Source: Pseudomonadota bacterium
GTDB lineage: Bacteria > Pseudomonadota > Gammaproteobacteria > Steroidobacterales > Steroidobacteraceae
Direction: 5' to 3'
Length of the DNA: 64,000 nucleotides
NCBI GenBank assembly: GCA_023423065.1
Contig: JAFAGC010000003.1
Coordinates: 1 to 64,000, forward strand
Shown: positions 1 through 8,177 of the stretch, piece by piece
Layout of the letters: every line of letters begins with the position of its first letter
How positions within the stretch are numbered: position 1 is the first letter of the stretch
The notes under the pieces: generated by a model
Databases searched by the model: none
What the model was told of the DNA's origin: nothing
What the model saw: the letters and a program-made list of their open reading frames with translations, nothing else
Program-made: the position numbers and the translations under genes

Positions 1-674
1 GTCAGAAACATAATGCCGGTGACGATGAGAATCACGCCCATCAGCTTCTCGACGATAGCGAGATGTCTGCCGAAACGCTGCAGGAACGACAGGAACGGTC
101 CGATGGCGACCGCAGCGAGAATGAACGGAATACCAAGGCCCAGAGCGTAGACAGCGAGCAGTTTCACGCCGGTTGTGAGGCTGCCCTCGTTGGCGGCCAG
201 CGTCAGCACTGTCGCCAGCACCGGCCCGATGCACGGCGTCCACCCAAACGCGAACGCCAACCCCATCAGGTAGGCGCCCCCCAGCCGCATACCGTCCGCT
301 TCACTGCGGTAGCGCACATCCTTGTACAGCACCGGAATACGCAGCAGGCCAAGGAAATGCAGGCCGAAGAGCAGGATGACGACGCCGGCCACAACCGATA
401 GCGCATTGCGATGGCTTTGGATGAACTGCCCGAACACCGAAGCCGCCGCCCCGAGCCCGACGAACACTGTCGTGAAGCCCAGAACGAACAGCACGGAGCC
501 CAGTACGACGCGCAGCCACGCCCGGTTATCGAGCCGATGCTCCGACGCGAGACCAACGGTGGTGCCCCCCAGATATCCGAGATACGGCGGCACCAGCGGC
601 AGCACGCAGGGACTGAGGAAACTCACCATCCCTGCCAACGCGACGCCAAGGTAGATATGAGCTTCGATGATCAC
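1..674 (-). CDS. ccdA: Cytochrome c biogenesis protein CcdA / DsbD-type membrane domain (3' end off the window)
   Basis: The frame is open from a GTG at 674 to the window edge, giving about 224 residues without a stop. An AAGG Shine-Dalgarno lies about 8 nt upstream. The product starts VIIEAHIYLG and is a polytopic membrane protein with about six hydrophobic segments. Two cysteine-proline motifs, SPCVLP near residue 22 and WTPCIGP near residue 145, are the redox pair of the CcdA/DsbD family. These proteins pass electrons from cytoplasmic thioredoxin across the inner membrane for cytochrome c maturation or periplasmic disulfide reduction. CcdA proteins are usually 230-250 residues, so little is missing unless this is a longer DsbD-like fusion. 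It is the last gene downstream of recA on this strand. Confidence 0.85.
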   Translation of the reverse strand, partial: MIIEAHIYLGVALAGMVSFLSPCVLPLVPPYLGYLGGTTVGLASEHRLDNRAWLRVVLGSVLFVLGFTTVFVGLGAAASVFGQFIQSHRNALSVVAGVVILLFGLHFLGLLRIPVLYKDVRYRSEADGMRLGGAYLMGLAFAFGWTPCIGPVLATVLTLAANEGSLTTGVKLLAVYALGLGIPFILAAVAIGPFLSFLQRFGRHLAIVEKLMGVILIVTGIMFL

Positions 675-766
675 GAGACGCCTTACCACTGGCGCTCAGC
701 CCAACAACCGCCGATGCACCTTCCCTGCTGACCCGCACGTCGAAGCATGCGGGTCGCACAGAACTG

Positions 767-1873
767 TCAACGCCGCCCGCGCGGTCCTTTTGCTGCCTCC
801 GGCGGCAGATCCCCGTCGAGCTCCGGCCCTTCAGTTGCTTCTGTCGCCTCGTCACCTTCCGGCTGAGCCAGCATAGCGTCCACGATGAGACCGGCGTTCT
901 GGCGGACCGCCTTCTCAATGGCCGCAGCGACCTGAGGATTTTCCTTCAGGAACGTTTTGGTGTTCTCGCGACCCTGGCCGATGCGCTGGCCGTCATACGA
1001 GAACCAGGCGCCTGATTTCTCGACCAGACCGGCCTTGACGCCAAGATCGACGATCTCGCCAACCCGCGAGATACCCTCGCCGTACATGATGTCGAACTCG
1101 ACCTGCTTGAACGGCGGCGCGACCTTGTTCTTCACCACCTTCACGCGCGTCTGGTTACCGACGACCTCGTCACGCTCCTTGATCTGACCGATGCGGCGGA
1201 TGTCGAGACGCACCGACGAGTAGAACTTGAGCGCGTTGCCGCCCGTCGTCGTCTCCGGATTACCGAACATCACGCCGATCTTCATGCGGATCTGGTTGAT
1301 GAAGATGACGATGGTGTTCGAACGCTTGATGTTGCCCGTGAGCTTGCGCAGCGCCTGTGACATGAGGCGCGCATGCAAGCCGACCTGCAGCTCGCCCATT
1401 TCGCCTTCGATTTCCGCCTTCGGCGTCAGCGCCGCGACCGAGTCGACGATGACGAGATCGACCGCGCCGGAGCGCACGAGCATGTCGGTGATTTCGAGGG
1501 CCTGTTCGCCGGTGTCCGGCTGCGAAACCAGCAGGTCGTTCACGTTGACGCCGAGCTTTTCGGCGTAGGAAGGATCCAGCGCGTGTTCCGCGTCCACGAA
1601 GGCCGCGGTGCCGCCGAGCTTCTGCACTTCCGCCACGACCTGCAGCGTGAGCGTGGTCTTGCCCGAGGATTCCGGACCGTAGATCTCGACGACCCGACCG
1701 CGCGGCAATCCGCCGATGCCGAGCGCGATGTCGAGTCCGAGCGAGCCGGTGGAGACCGCTTCGACGTCATACGAAGCCTGCGCGTCGCCCAGGCGCATGA
1801 CCGAACCCTTGCCGAACTGCTTTTCGATCTGGCCCAGTGCTGCGACCAGCGCACGCTTGCGGTTGTCGTCCAT
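767..1873 (-). CDS. recA: Recombinase RecA
   Basis: RecA forms ATP-dependent filaments on single-stranded DNA, promotes strand exchange and triggers LexA self-cleavage. The protein is 368 residues, normal for the family. It has the Walker A motif GPESSGKT near residue 66, the loop motif EIEGEMGE, the DNA-binding stretch NQIRMKIGVMFGNPETTTGG and an acidic C-terminal tail. The ATG at 1873 (MDDNRKRAL) is preferred over an upstream in-frame start at 1924: it has a strong AAGGGGA ribosome site and matches family N-termini. A LexA box lies 58 bp upstream. pncC and thpR lie upstream on the same strand. recX, usually directly downstream, is absent; a ccdA-like gene follows instead. Confidence 0.98.
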   Translation of the reverse strand: MDDNRKRALVAALGQIEKQFGKGSVMRLGDAQASYDVEAVSTGSLGLDIALGIGGLPRGRVVEIYGPESSGKTTLTLQVVAEVQKLGGTAAFVDAEHALDPSYAEKLGVNVNDLLVSQPDTGEQALEITDMLVRSGAVDLVIVDSVAALTPKAEIEGEMGELQVGLHARLMSQALRKLTGNIKRSNTIVIFINQIRMKIGVMFGNPETTTGGNALKFYSSVRLDIRRIGQIKERDEVVGNQTRVKVVKNKVAPPFKQVEFDIMYGEGISRVGEIVDLGVKAGLVEKSGAWFSYDGQRIGQGRENTKTFLKENPQVAAAIEKAVRQNAGLIVDAMLAQPEGDEATEATEGPELDGDLPPEAAKGPRGRR

Positions 1874-1928
1874 CGCGGAATCCCCTTTGAAAGCCGAGTG
1901 TTTTGGTGAAAACGAAGCTAGCACAGAG

Positions 1929-1948
1929 TCCTGTATAAATACACAGGA
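1929..1948 (-). promoter_or_regulatory. LexA (SOS) box of recA
   Basis: CTGT-N8-ACAG occurs at 1931-1946, with the arms extending to TCCTGT and ACAGGA. This matches the gammaproteobacterial SOS consensus CTGTATATATATACAG and lies 58 bp upstream of the recA ATG, where it would cover the promoter. recA should therefore be LexA-repressed and induced by DNA damage. Confidence 0.9.
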
Positions 1949-1983
1949 AAATTATCGCGAATGACTGAATATTCGCGTGGTCT

Positions 1984-2535
1984 TCATGAGCCACCTTCTG
2001 CATACAGTGGCCATGATTTGACAACACTGTATACGGAGCCGCGTTCGCCGCGACGACTCTCCATGAGCACGAATTTTTCGCAGCGGGCCACGAATCCCGG
2101 CTCCAGAGGCTGCGGCCATTCGAGCGATGCGACGAGCGTGGGATCCGCCTTGCGCGCGAGCGTGAGGTGCGGACGAAACGGCTTGATGTCCGGCGTGAAT
2201 CCCACCGCCGTGGCGCGTTCGCAAATCTCGCGCGCGAGCGCGTAGGCGGCGCCGCGCGCATCCTCGGCCGCCGTTGCGCAAAGCACCTGCGCCTTCCTCC
2301 AGTATTCGTAAACATTGAAGTGAAGCGTTGCCGCCGCGCCGCGGACGGAAGAAGCCACCGCGAGCAAGGCATCCAGCCGATCCTCCGGACAGGCGCCGAT
2401 GAAGCACAACGTCGCATGTACGTTTTCCGGCGGCACCGGCCCGGCTCGAAGCCATGCCGCCAGCGGCATCGTCTTTTCCACCAGCGCGCGGGACTGTTCG
2501 AGCGCGGGCTGCAGCGCGAAGAACAGTCGCAGCAT
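1984..2535 (-). CDS. thpR: RNA 2',3'-cyclic phosphodiesterase (2'-5' RNA ligase family)
   Basis: The 183-residue protein has the two HxTx motifs of the 2H phosphoesterase superfamily: HATL near residue 40 and HLTL near residue 122. These carry the paired catalytic histidines that open 2',3'-cyclic phosphate RNA ends. The ATG at 2535 (MLRLFFALQ) lies two bases after the pncC stop codon, so the two genes are probably translationally coupled. The frame stays open far upstream through pncC, but that part has no homology. Length is normal for ThpR. The in vivo substrate in bacteria is not well established. Confidence 0.9.
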   Translation of the reverse strand: MLRLFFALQPALEQSRALVEKTMPLAAWLRAGPVPPENVHATLCFIGACPEDRLDALLAVASSVRGAAATLHFNVYEYWRKAQVLCATAAEDARGAAYALAREICERATAVGFTPDIKPFRPHLTLARKADPTLVASLEWPQPLEPGFVARCEKFVLMESRRGERGSVYSVVKSWPLYAEGGS

Positions 2536-2537
2536 GA

Positions 2538-3065
2538 TCAGGCTGGCTGGAGCAACAGCGACCGCAGGAGGTTCAGCGCGTATTCGACCGCCTGGCGGCG
2601 CACTGCATCGCGATTGCCATCGAACTGGATGAGATGGCCCTGGCATTCGAGCCGTTCTGCTTCCGGGTGCGCCGTTCGATGCGCGATCGCGAACCACACC
2701 GTGCCGACCGGTTTGCCGGGCACCGCGCCGCCCGGGCCCGCGATACCGCTTACGGCAATCGCCACGTTCGCACTCGTACGCGCGATCGCCCCTTCGGCCA
2801 TCGCGCGCACCACCGCGTCGCTGACCGCGCCTTCGGTTTCGATGAGTTTCTCGGGCACGCCGAGATCGCGAGTCTTCGACTGGTTCGAATAACACACGAA
2901 TCCGCAGTCGAACCATTCCGAGCTGCCCGCGATGTCGGTGCAGAGCTTCGCGATCCAGCCGCCCGTGCACGATTCGGCGGTGGCGAGCACGCGCCCCGCC
3001 GCGTGCAGCTGCGGCCCGACTTCGCGAGCCAGGGCCATCAGGACACCGTCGTTCGGGACCAGCAT
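2538..3065 (-). CDS. pncC: Nicotinamide-nucleotide amidase (CinA C-terminal domain)
   Basis: PncC deamidates nicotinamide mononucleotide to nicotinic acid mononucleotide in NAD recycling. The 175-residue protein is the stand-alone CinA C-terminal domain. It shows ESCTGG near residue 31, the central SGIAGPGG near residue 106 and KPVGTVWFA, the family's nucleotide and catalytic signatures. The order pncC-thpR-recA with mutS nearby matches the mutS-pncC-recA neighbourhood of many gammaproteobacteria. An inverted repeat lies upstream at 3105-3129. Confidence 0.93.
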   Translation of the reverse strand: MLVPNDGVLMALAREVGPQLHAAGRVLATAESCTGGWIAKLCTDIAGSSEWFDCGFVCYSNQSKTRDLGVPEKLIETEGAVSDAVVRAMAEGAIARTSANVAIAVSGIAGPGGAVPGKPVGTVWFAIAHRTAHPEAERLECQGHLIQFDGNRDAVRRQAVEYALNLLRSLLLQPA

Positions 3066-3104
3066 GCGTCCGATTCTCCCGGATCGGGCGCGGGCTATCC
3101 ACCA

Positions 3105-3129
3105 CTAGGGCCTGCTCATGCGGCCCTAG
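3105..3129. promoter_or_regulatory. 8-bp inverted repeat in the divergent pncC / DUF937 intergenic region
   Basis: CTAGGGCC at 3105-3112 is repeated inverted as GGCCCTAG at 3122-3129, with a 9-base spacer. It lies 40 bp upstream of pncC and 130 bp upstream of the divergent gene. It could be an operator or simply a hairpin; no regulator is identified. Confidence 0.35.
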
Positions 3130-3259
3130 GGCCGTTGTTGCGCCGTAGTCCATGTCTTTCGCCGTGAGGCCACGATACCGATATCGAAGCGCACCCTTTT
3201 GGATGTATTTGCCTTCAGCCTCGCGTGAACTCTTGTCCTTTCAGACGAGGAGGTCTGAC

Positions 3260-4330
3260 ATGGCCGCTAATTCCCCTTCACTACTGGATGGCTTGCAGGG
3301 ACTCATAACCCCGGACGTACTGGGCAAGGCGGCATCGGCGCTCGGCGAATCCGATGCCGCGGTCCGCAAGGGCGTCAGCGCCACGGTCCCCGCGGTGCTC
3401 GGCAGCGTCGCAAGTCACGTCGACGATCCCGGGTTCGCCGCCAAACTCTTCGAGATGGTGAAGTCCCCCGCGAATGACGGCACCGCGCTCAACAATGTCG
3501 GCAACCTTCTGAGCGCCAACAGTTCGGCCCCGATCATGAGTCTCGGCAACAAGCTGCTGGGCACGTTGTTCGGCGGCAGCACCGGCAACCTGAGCAATTC
3601 CGTGGCCGGTTTCGCCGGATTGAAGAGCTCGAGCGCGATGTCGCTGCTGAACTTCGCCGCGCCACTGGTGCTCGCGTTCCTGGGCAAGCGCGCGCGCAAG
3701 GAAAATCTCAACGCGGCGTCGCTCGCGAACCTGCTGCGCAACGAACGGGATGCGATCGAGGCCGCGGTGCCCGGGCCGCTCGCTCACCTGGAACCCGAGC
3801 GCGAACGCGTGGTGGAGCGCGAGCGTCAGCCGTCGATGCCGCCGCCCTCGATGGAACGCATGACCTACGCGACGGCGGCTCCGACGAAGAGCTCGCCGCT
3901 GCGCTGGCTGCTGCCGCTGGCCGCCGCGATCGTCGCGATCGCGTTGCTCGTGAACCTGATGGGCCGCGACCGTGCCACACCCGCGCAGACGACGCAGACC
4001 GTGACGGCGCCGACCGCGGCGCCCACCGGCACGGTGTTCTTCGAAAGCGATCAGGCCACGCTGCCGGCCAATGGCCAGGCGGCATTGGCGCCGGTCGTGT
4101 CCTATCTACAGCAGAACCCGAGCGCGACGGTGGTGGTGTCGGGGTACCACGATCCGACCGGCGACCCCGCGATGAACGAGCAGCTCGCGCAGAGCCGCGC
4201 CGAGGCCGTGCGTTCGTCGCTGATTTCCGCCGGCATCGCGGATTCGCGCATCGAAATGCAGAAACCCGGGACGACGCAAGGCGGCGGAACGCCCGAACAG
4301 GCGCGCCGGGTCGAGGTGACGGTACGCTGA
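3260..4330 (+). CDS. DUF937 protein with a transmembrane segment and a C-terminal OmpA domain
   Basis: 356 residues. Residues about 1-165 form a DUF937-type helical domain (MAANSPSLLDGLQGLITPDVL and following). A charged, proline-rich linker follows (about 170-210), then one transmembrane helix (LRWLLPLAAAIVAIALLVNL, near residue 215). The end is a short OmpA-like domain (about 255-356) with GTVFFESDQATL and LAQSRAEAVRSSL, the peptidoglycan-binding fold. The ATG at 3260 follows a strong GAGGAGG ribosome site; an open frame further upstream is not needed. The topology suggests the OmpA domain faces the periplasm and binds the wall while the DUF937 part is cytoplasmic. Function unknown. Confidence 0.85.
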   Translation: MAANSPSLLDGLQGLITPDVLGKAASALGESDAAVRKGVSATVPAVLGSVASHVDDPGFAAKLFEMVKSPANDGTALNNVGNLLSANSSAPIMSLGNKLLGTLFGGSTGNLSNSVAGFAGLKSSSAMSLLNFAAPLVLAFLGKRARKENLNAASLANLLRNERDAIEAAVPGPLAHLEPERERVVERERQPSMPPPSMERMTYATAAPTKSSPLRWLLPLAAAIVAIALLVNLMGRDRATPAQTTQTVTAPTAAPTGTVFFESDQATLPANGQAALAPVVSYLQQNPSATVVVSGYHDPTGDPAMNEQLAQSRAEAVRSSLISAGIADSRIEMQKPGTTQGGGTPEQARRVEVTVR

Positions 4331-4347
4331 AGCCGGGATCCGTCGAA

Positions 4348-4380
4348 GGCCCGGGATGGCGCGAGTGCGCGTCCCGGGCC
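4348..4380. terminator. Strong hairpin between convergent genes
   Basis: GGCCCGGGA (4348-4356) pairs with TCCCGGGCC (4372-4380), and the 15-nt interior is itself partly palindromic. It lies between the stop codons of the convergent DUF937-OmpA gene and the outer membrane protein gene. There is no T-tract, so it may act as a bidirectional transcription barrier or 3' end stabiliser. Confidence 0.5.
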
Positions 4381-4394
4381 GCGCACGCGAGTAG

Positions 4395-5156
4395 TCAGAA
4401 CATGAAGCCGGCCTTCAACACCGGACCGAAGGTGCTCATGTCGTAAACGAAGCGGGTAGCACCGCTGCCGCTCTCGTAGTCGACGTCGATGTATCGATAC
4501 CCGAATCCGAACTGCCAGCGCTCAGACATCGCGTACACGAAGTCGAGCTGCAGTTGATAGAACATTTCCGAGCCCACGCCGAATCCACCCACGTTGCCGC
4601 GCGCCTCGAAGCGCCACTTATCGCCGATCGGCGCCACCGCGCGCGCGACGATCGAGGGATCGACCCACTGTTCGTCGAGCCCGCCACCGATCGCCGGCGC
4701 GCCGGGCAGAGCGCTGACGACGATGTCCACGTCGGCATCCATCTTGTTCCAGATCGCGGCAATGCCTAGTTCGAACCACGGCGAGAGGCGACGCATGGCC
4801 GCGAGTTCCCAGCCGAGCTGGGCGACCTCGGCCTCTCCGTCGATCACCTGGCTCTGCGGCAGTACCTCGGACTCGAGCTTCATGTACAGCACATCCGAGG
4901 TGATGGCCCACTCGCGATTGCGTGCTTCCGCGTACAACATCGCGCCGAACTGCAGGTTGTCGAAAATGTCGCCGGGATCCTCGTCGACCGAGACGTCGGG
5001 CAGATTGCCGACGCCCGTTTCGCCCTTCATGTTCGGGAACATGATGTACGGAGAAATGAGGAATCCCCAGCTCTCATTCGCATCCTGGGCGAGAGCGGGA
5101 ATTCCGGGGACAGCGCCCGCCGCGAGTAGCAGCGCACCGAGGATGCTGCGTTTCAT
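4395..5156 (-). CDS. Outer membrane beta-barrel protein, function unknown
   Basis: 253 residues with a signal peptide of about 23 residues (MKRSILGALLLAAGAVPGIPALAQ). The mature part alternates hydrophobic and polar residues (for example WQFGFGYRYIDVDYE) and ends in a C-terminal Phe (LKAGFMF), as outer membrane barrels do. I do not recognise a specific family; it resembles small OmpW / outer-membrane-like barrels. The ATG at 5156 is chosen because it starts the signal peptide; an in-frame extension upstream would run into the mutS leader. It is divergent from mutS. Confidence 0.75.
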   Translation of the reverse strand: MKRSILGALLLAAGAVPGIPALAQDANESWGFLISPYIMFPNMKGETGVGNLPDVSVDEDPGDIFDNLQFGAMLYAEARNREWAITSDVLYMKLESEVLPQSQVIDGEAEVAQLGWELAAMRRLSPWFELGIAAIWNKMDADVDIVVSALPGAPAIGGGLDEQWVDPSIVARAVAPIGDKWRFEARGNVGGFGVGSEMFYQLQLDFVYAMSERWQFGFGYRYIDVDYESGSGATRFVYDMSTFGPVLKAGFMF

Positions 5157-5246
5157 GGGCCGAGTATGTGGAGGGCCTCGACGCGTGGGCATTGGCCATA
5201 CGGGCAATGGGCTAAGATTCCGGGACCCGCGCAGGAGAAGACCGAC

Positions 5247-7886
5247 TTGCCCACGGAACACGCCGGTGTGAGCCCCCAGCACACGCCGATGATGCAGCAA
5301 TACCTCCGGATAAAGGCCGAGCATCCCAACTCGCTCGTGTTCTATCGCATGGGCGATTTCTACGAGCTGTTCTACGACGACGCGCGGCGTGCGGCCAGGC
5401 TCATCGACATCACGCTGACCTCGCGCGGCCAGTCCGCGGGCGAGCCCATTCCGATGGCGGGCGTGCCCTATCACAGCGTCGAGACCTATCTCGCGCGCCT
5501 GGTACGCAAGGGCGAGTCGGTGGCCATCTGCGAACAGATCGGAGACCCCGCGAAGTCGAAGGGTCCCGTCGAACGCCAGGTCGTGCGCGTCGTGACGCCG
5601 GGCACCGTGACGGACGATGCGCTGCTCGAGCAGCGCCGCGAGACCTTGCTCGCCGCGGTGGCGGCGCGCAGCACGAAGGAAGGATTCTCGTTCGGCCTCG
5701 CGTGGCTCGACCTGGCGGCGGGACGTTTCAGCGTGCTCGAGGCCGAAGGCGCCGCGGCGCTCGAAGCCGAGCTCGAACGGTTGAAGCCCGCCGAACTACT
5801 CGTGCCCGAGGACCAGGCACGCGAGCTGGGCGAGATCACGTCGGGGGAACAACGCACGCGTCCGCCGTGGCACTTCGAGCTCGCGAGCGCGTCGCGATTG
5901 CTCACGGACCAGCTCGGCACGCTCGACCTGCGCGGCTTCGGCGCCGACGATCTGCCGCTCGCGATCTCGGCCGCGGGCGCGCTGCTGCAATACGTGCGCG
6001 AGACCCAGAAAACCGCGTTGCCGCACATCGCGCGGCTCACCGTCGAGGAACGCGGCGACGCGCTGCACCTCGACGCCGCCACGCGGCGCAATCTCGAAAT
6101 CGACGCGTCGCTGTCCGGACAGGATTCGGCCACGTTGTTCGCGTTGCTCGACGCCACGGTCACGCCGATGGGCTCGCGGCAATTGCGGCGCTGGCTCAAC
6201 CGCCCGCTCACGGATCAACAGGAACTGCGCCGGCGATACCAGGCCATCGCGTTGCTGGTGGATGCGCGCCGCTTCGAAGCGTTGCGCGAACCGCTGCGCG
6301 CGATCGGCGACGTGGAGCGCATTCTCTCGCGCGTCGCGTTGCGCAGCGCGCGTCCGCGCGATCTGACCGCGCTGCGTGCGTCGCTCGGCGTACTGCCCGC
6401 GCTGCGCGCCGCGATGCTGCGGATCGAGGCGCCGCTGGTCGTCGAGCTCGCGGGCGCGATCGGCGAACACGCGGATGTCGTCGACCTGTTGCACCGCGCG
6501 ATCGCCGAGGAACCCTCGGTGGTGCTGCGCGACGGCGACGTGATCGCGCCCGGTTACGACGCCGACCTCGACGAACTGCGTCGCATCGCGACGCACACCG
6601 ACGAATTCCTGCTCGAGCTCGAGCGCCGCGAACGCGAGCGTTCGGGCATTGCCTCGCTCAAGCTCGCGTACAACCGGGTGTCGGGATTCTTCATCGAGGT
6701 GGGCCGCGCGCAGGCGGACCGCGTGCCGAAGGATTACATCCGGCGCCAGACCGTGAAGAACGCCGAGCGTTTCATCACGCCCGAGCTCAAGAGCTTCGAG
6801 GACAAGGTGCTCGGCGCGCGCGAGAAGTCGCTGGCGCGCGAGCGCGAGATCTACGAGGAAGTGCTGACGCAGCTCACGGATCGCCTCGGAGCGCTGCAGG
6901 CGACGGCCAACGCGCTGTCGTCGCTCGACTGTCTCGCCGCGCTCGCGGAACGCGCCGTTTCGCTCGGCTGGACCGAACCGCAGCTCGTCGCGGAGACGCG
7001 GCTCGAAATCCGCGGCGGACGCCATCCCGTCGTCGAGCATTTCATCGAAGGCGCGTTCGTGCCGAACGATCTCGTGCTCGATGCCGGCCGGCGCATGCTC
7101 ATCGTCACGGGCCCGAACATGGGCGGCAAGTCCACCTACATGCGCCAGTCCGCGCTGATCGTGCTGCTCGCGCACGTCGGCAGTTTCGTGCCCGCGGAAC
7201 GCGCCGTGCTCGGCCCCATCGACCGCATCTTCACGCGCATCGGCGCCGGCGACGATCTCGCCGGCGGACGCTCGACGTTCATGGTGGAGATGACCGAGGC
7301 CGCCAACATCCTCAACAACGCGACCGACAAGAGCCTCATCCTGATGGACGAGATCGGGCGCGGCACGAGCACGTACGACGGATTGTCGCTGGCGTGGGCC
7401 GTCGCGCGGCACATCGCGCGCGTGAATCGCAGCTTCACGCTGTTCGCGACTCACTACTTCGAGCTCACGAACCTCGCGAACGAGATCGACGGCATCGCGA
7501 ACGTGCATCTCGATGCGACGGAGCACCGCGACGGCATCGTGTTCCTGCATGCGGTGAAGGAAGGTCCGGCGAGCCGCAGCTATGGGCTCGCGGTCGCGCA
7601 GCTCGCGGGCGTGCCGCGCGAGACGATCGCGGCCGCGCGCGAATATCTCGCCGCGCTGGAAAAAGGCGGGCATTCGTCCGCGATCGCCGATGCAGGCTCG
7701 TCGCGCCCGCGGCGCGCCACCGCCCCGACGCCCCAGGCTCAACTACCGCTCGAGCCACCCGCCCCGCCGCCGCCGGACCCGCGGCTGCTCGAGCTCGAGG
7801 CAGCGCTCAAGGCGGTGAACGCCGACGATCTCACGCCGCGCGCGGCGCTCGATCTCGTCTACAAGTTGCGGTCGCTGATGGGGTGA
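5247..7886 (+). CDS. mutS: DNA mismatch repair protein MutS
   Basis: MutS recognises base mismatches and small loops and starts methyl-directed repair with MutL. The N-terminal mismatch-binding domain has the FYRMGDFYELF Phe-X-Glu motif. Connector, lever and clamp domains follow, then the ABC ATPase with Walker A GPNMGGKST near residue 626, STFMVEMTEAANIL, the Walker B LILMDEIGRGTSTYDG and ATHYFELT. A TTG at 5247 is preferred as start because AGGAG lies 9 nt upstream and it gives a normal N-terminus ahead of HTPMMQQYL. An open frame back to 5166 lacks a ribosome site, and a GTG at 5268 is also possible. About 879 residues, normal length. It is separated from recA by four genes. Confidence 0.97.
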   Translation: MPTEHAGVSPQHTPMMQQYLRIKAEHPNSLVFYRMGDFYELFYDDARRAARLIDITLTSRGQSAGEPIPMAGVPYHSVETYLARLVRKGESVAICEQIGDPAKSKGPVERQVVRVVTPGTVTDDALLEQRRETLLAAVAARSTKEGFSFGLAWLDLAAGRFSVLEAEGAAALEAELERLKPAELLVPEDQARELGEITSGEQRTRPPWHFELASASRLLTDQLGTLDLRGFGADDLPLAISAAGALLQYVRETQKTALPHIARLTVEERGDALHLDAATRRNLEIDASLSGQDSATLFALLDATVTPMGSRQLRRWLNRPLTDQQELRRRYQAIALLVDARRFEALREPLRAIGDVERILSRVALRSARPRDLTALRASLGVLPALRAAMLRIEAPLVVELAGAIGEHADVVDLLHRAIAEEPSVVLRDGDVIAPGYDADLDELRRIATHTDEFLLELERRERERSGIASLKLAYNRVSGFFIEVGRAQADRVPKDYIRRQTVKNAERFITPELKSFEDKVLGAREKSLAREREIYEEVLTQLTDRLGALQATANALSSLDCLAALAERAVSLGWTEPQLVAETRLEIRGGRHPVVEHFIEGAFVPNDLVLDAGRRMLIVTGPNMGGKSTYMRQSALIVLLAHVGSFVPAERAVLGPIDRIFTRIGAGDDLAGGRSTFMVEMTEAANILNNATDKSLILMDEIGRGTSTYDGLSLAWAVARHIARVNRSFTLFATHYFELTNLANEIDGIANVHLDATEHRDGIVFLHAVKEGPASRSYGLAVAQLAGVPRETIAAAREYLAALEKGGHSSAIADAGSSRPRRATAPTPQAQLPLEPPAPPPPDPRLLELEAALKAVNADDLTPRAALDLVYKLRSLMG

Positions 7887-8177
7887 CCGGACGACTCGAT
7901 GCGCGAGGTCGTATTCCGGTTCCACCGAGGTACTAACTAGCCGCGCACGGCGCTTCCGGTCTCCGGGTCGTCAAGATCCCGGTGAAATCTCGACTCCCAT
8001 TCGAGAGGCCCGGCAAAGCCGCGCCAGAGGCGTCGAAACTCGAATGTGACGTGGCGCGCGTTTGCGGTGATTGCTGCCCGGATCGCCCTCGCACGCGCCA
8101 TGTCGATGCCCGAGCATCCTCTCGACGCTTCACACTCCAAAACAATCCGGAGCGTCGGGAACGATGAAGGATGCTCC

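Noticed and set aside
2010..2040. A second SOS-like box upstream of recA (ACTGTATAC and GCATACAGTG)
   Set aside because: The half sites are not spaced as CTGT-N8-ACAG, and they lie at the end of thpR.
1984..3153. 389-residue extended form of ThpR
   Set aside because: The upstream part is another frame of pncC; ThpR is complete from ATG 2535.
4395..5474. 359-residue extended form of the outer membrane protein
   Set aside because: The extension runs antisense into the mutS N-terminus; the signal peptide starts at 5156.
7887..8177. Possible small gene (80 codons, - strand, 7937-8179) between mutS and the adhesin
   Set aside because: No recognisable domain, no ribosome site, and overlaps the adhesin start. 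A TCTCG/CGAGA inverted repeat near 7986-8004 is the only structure seen.
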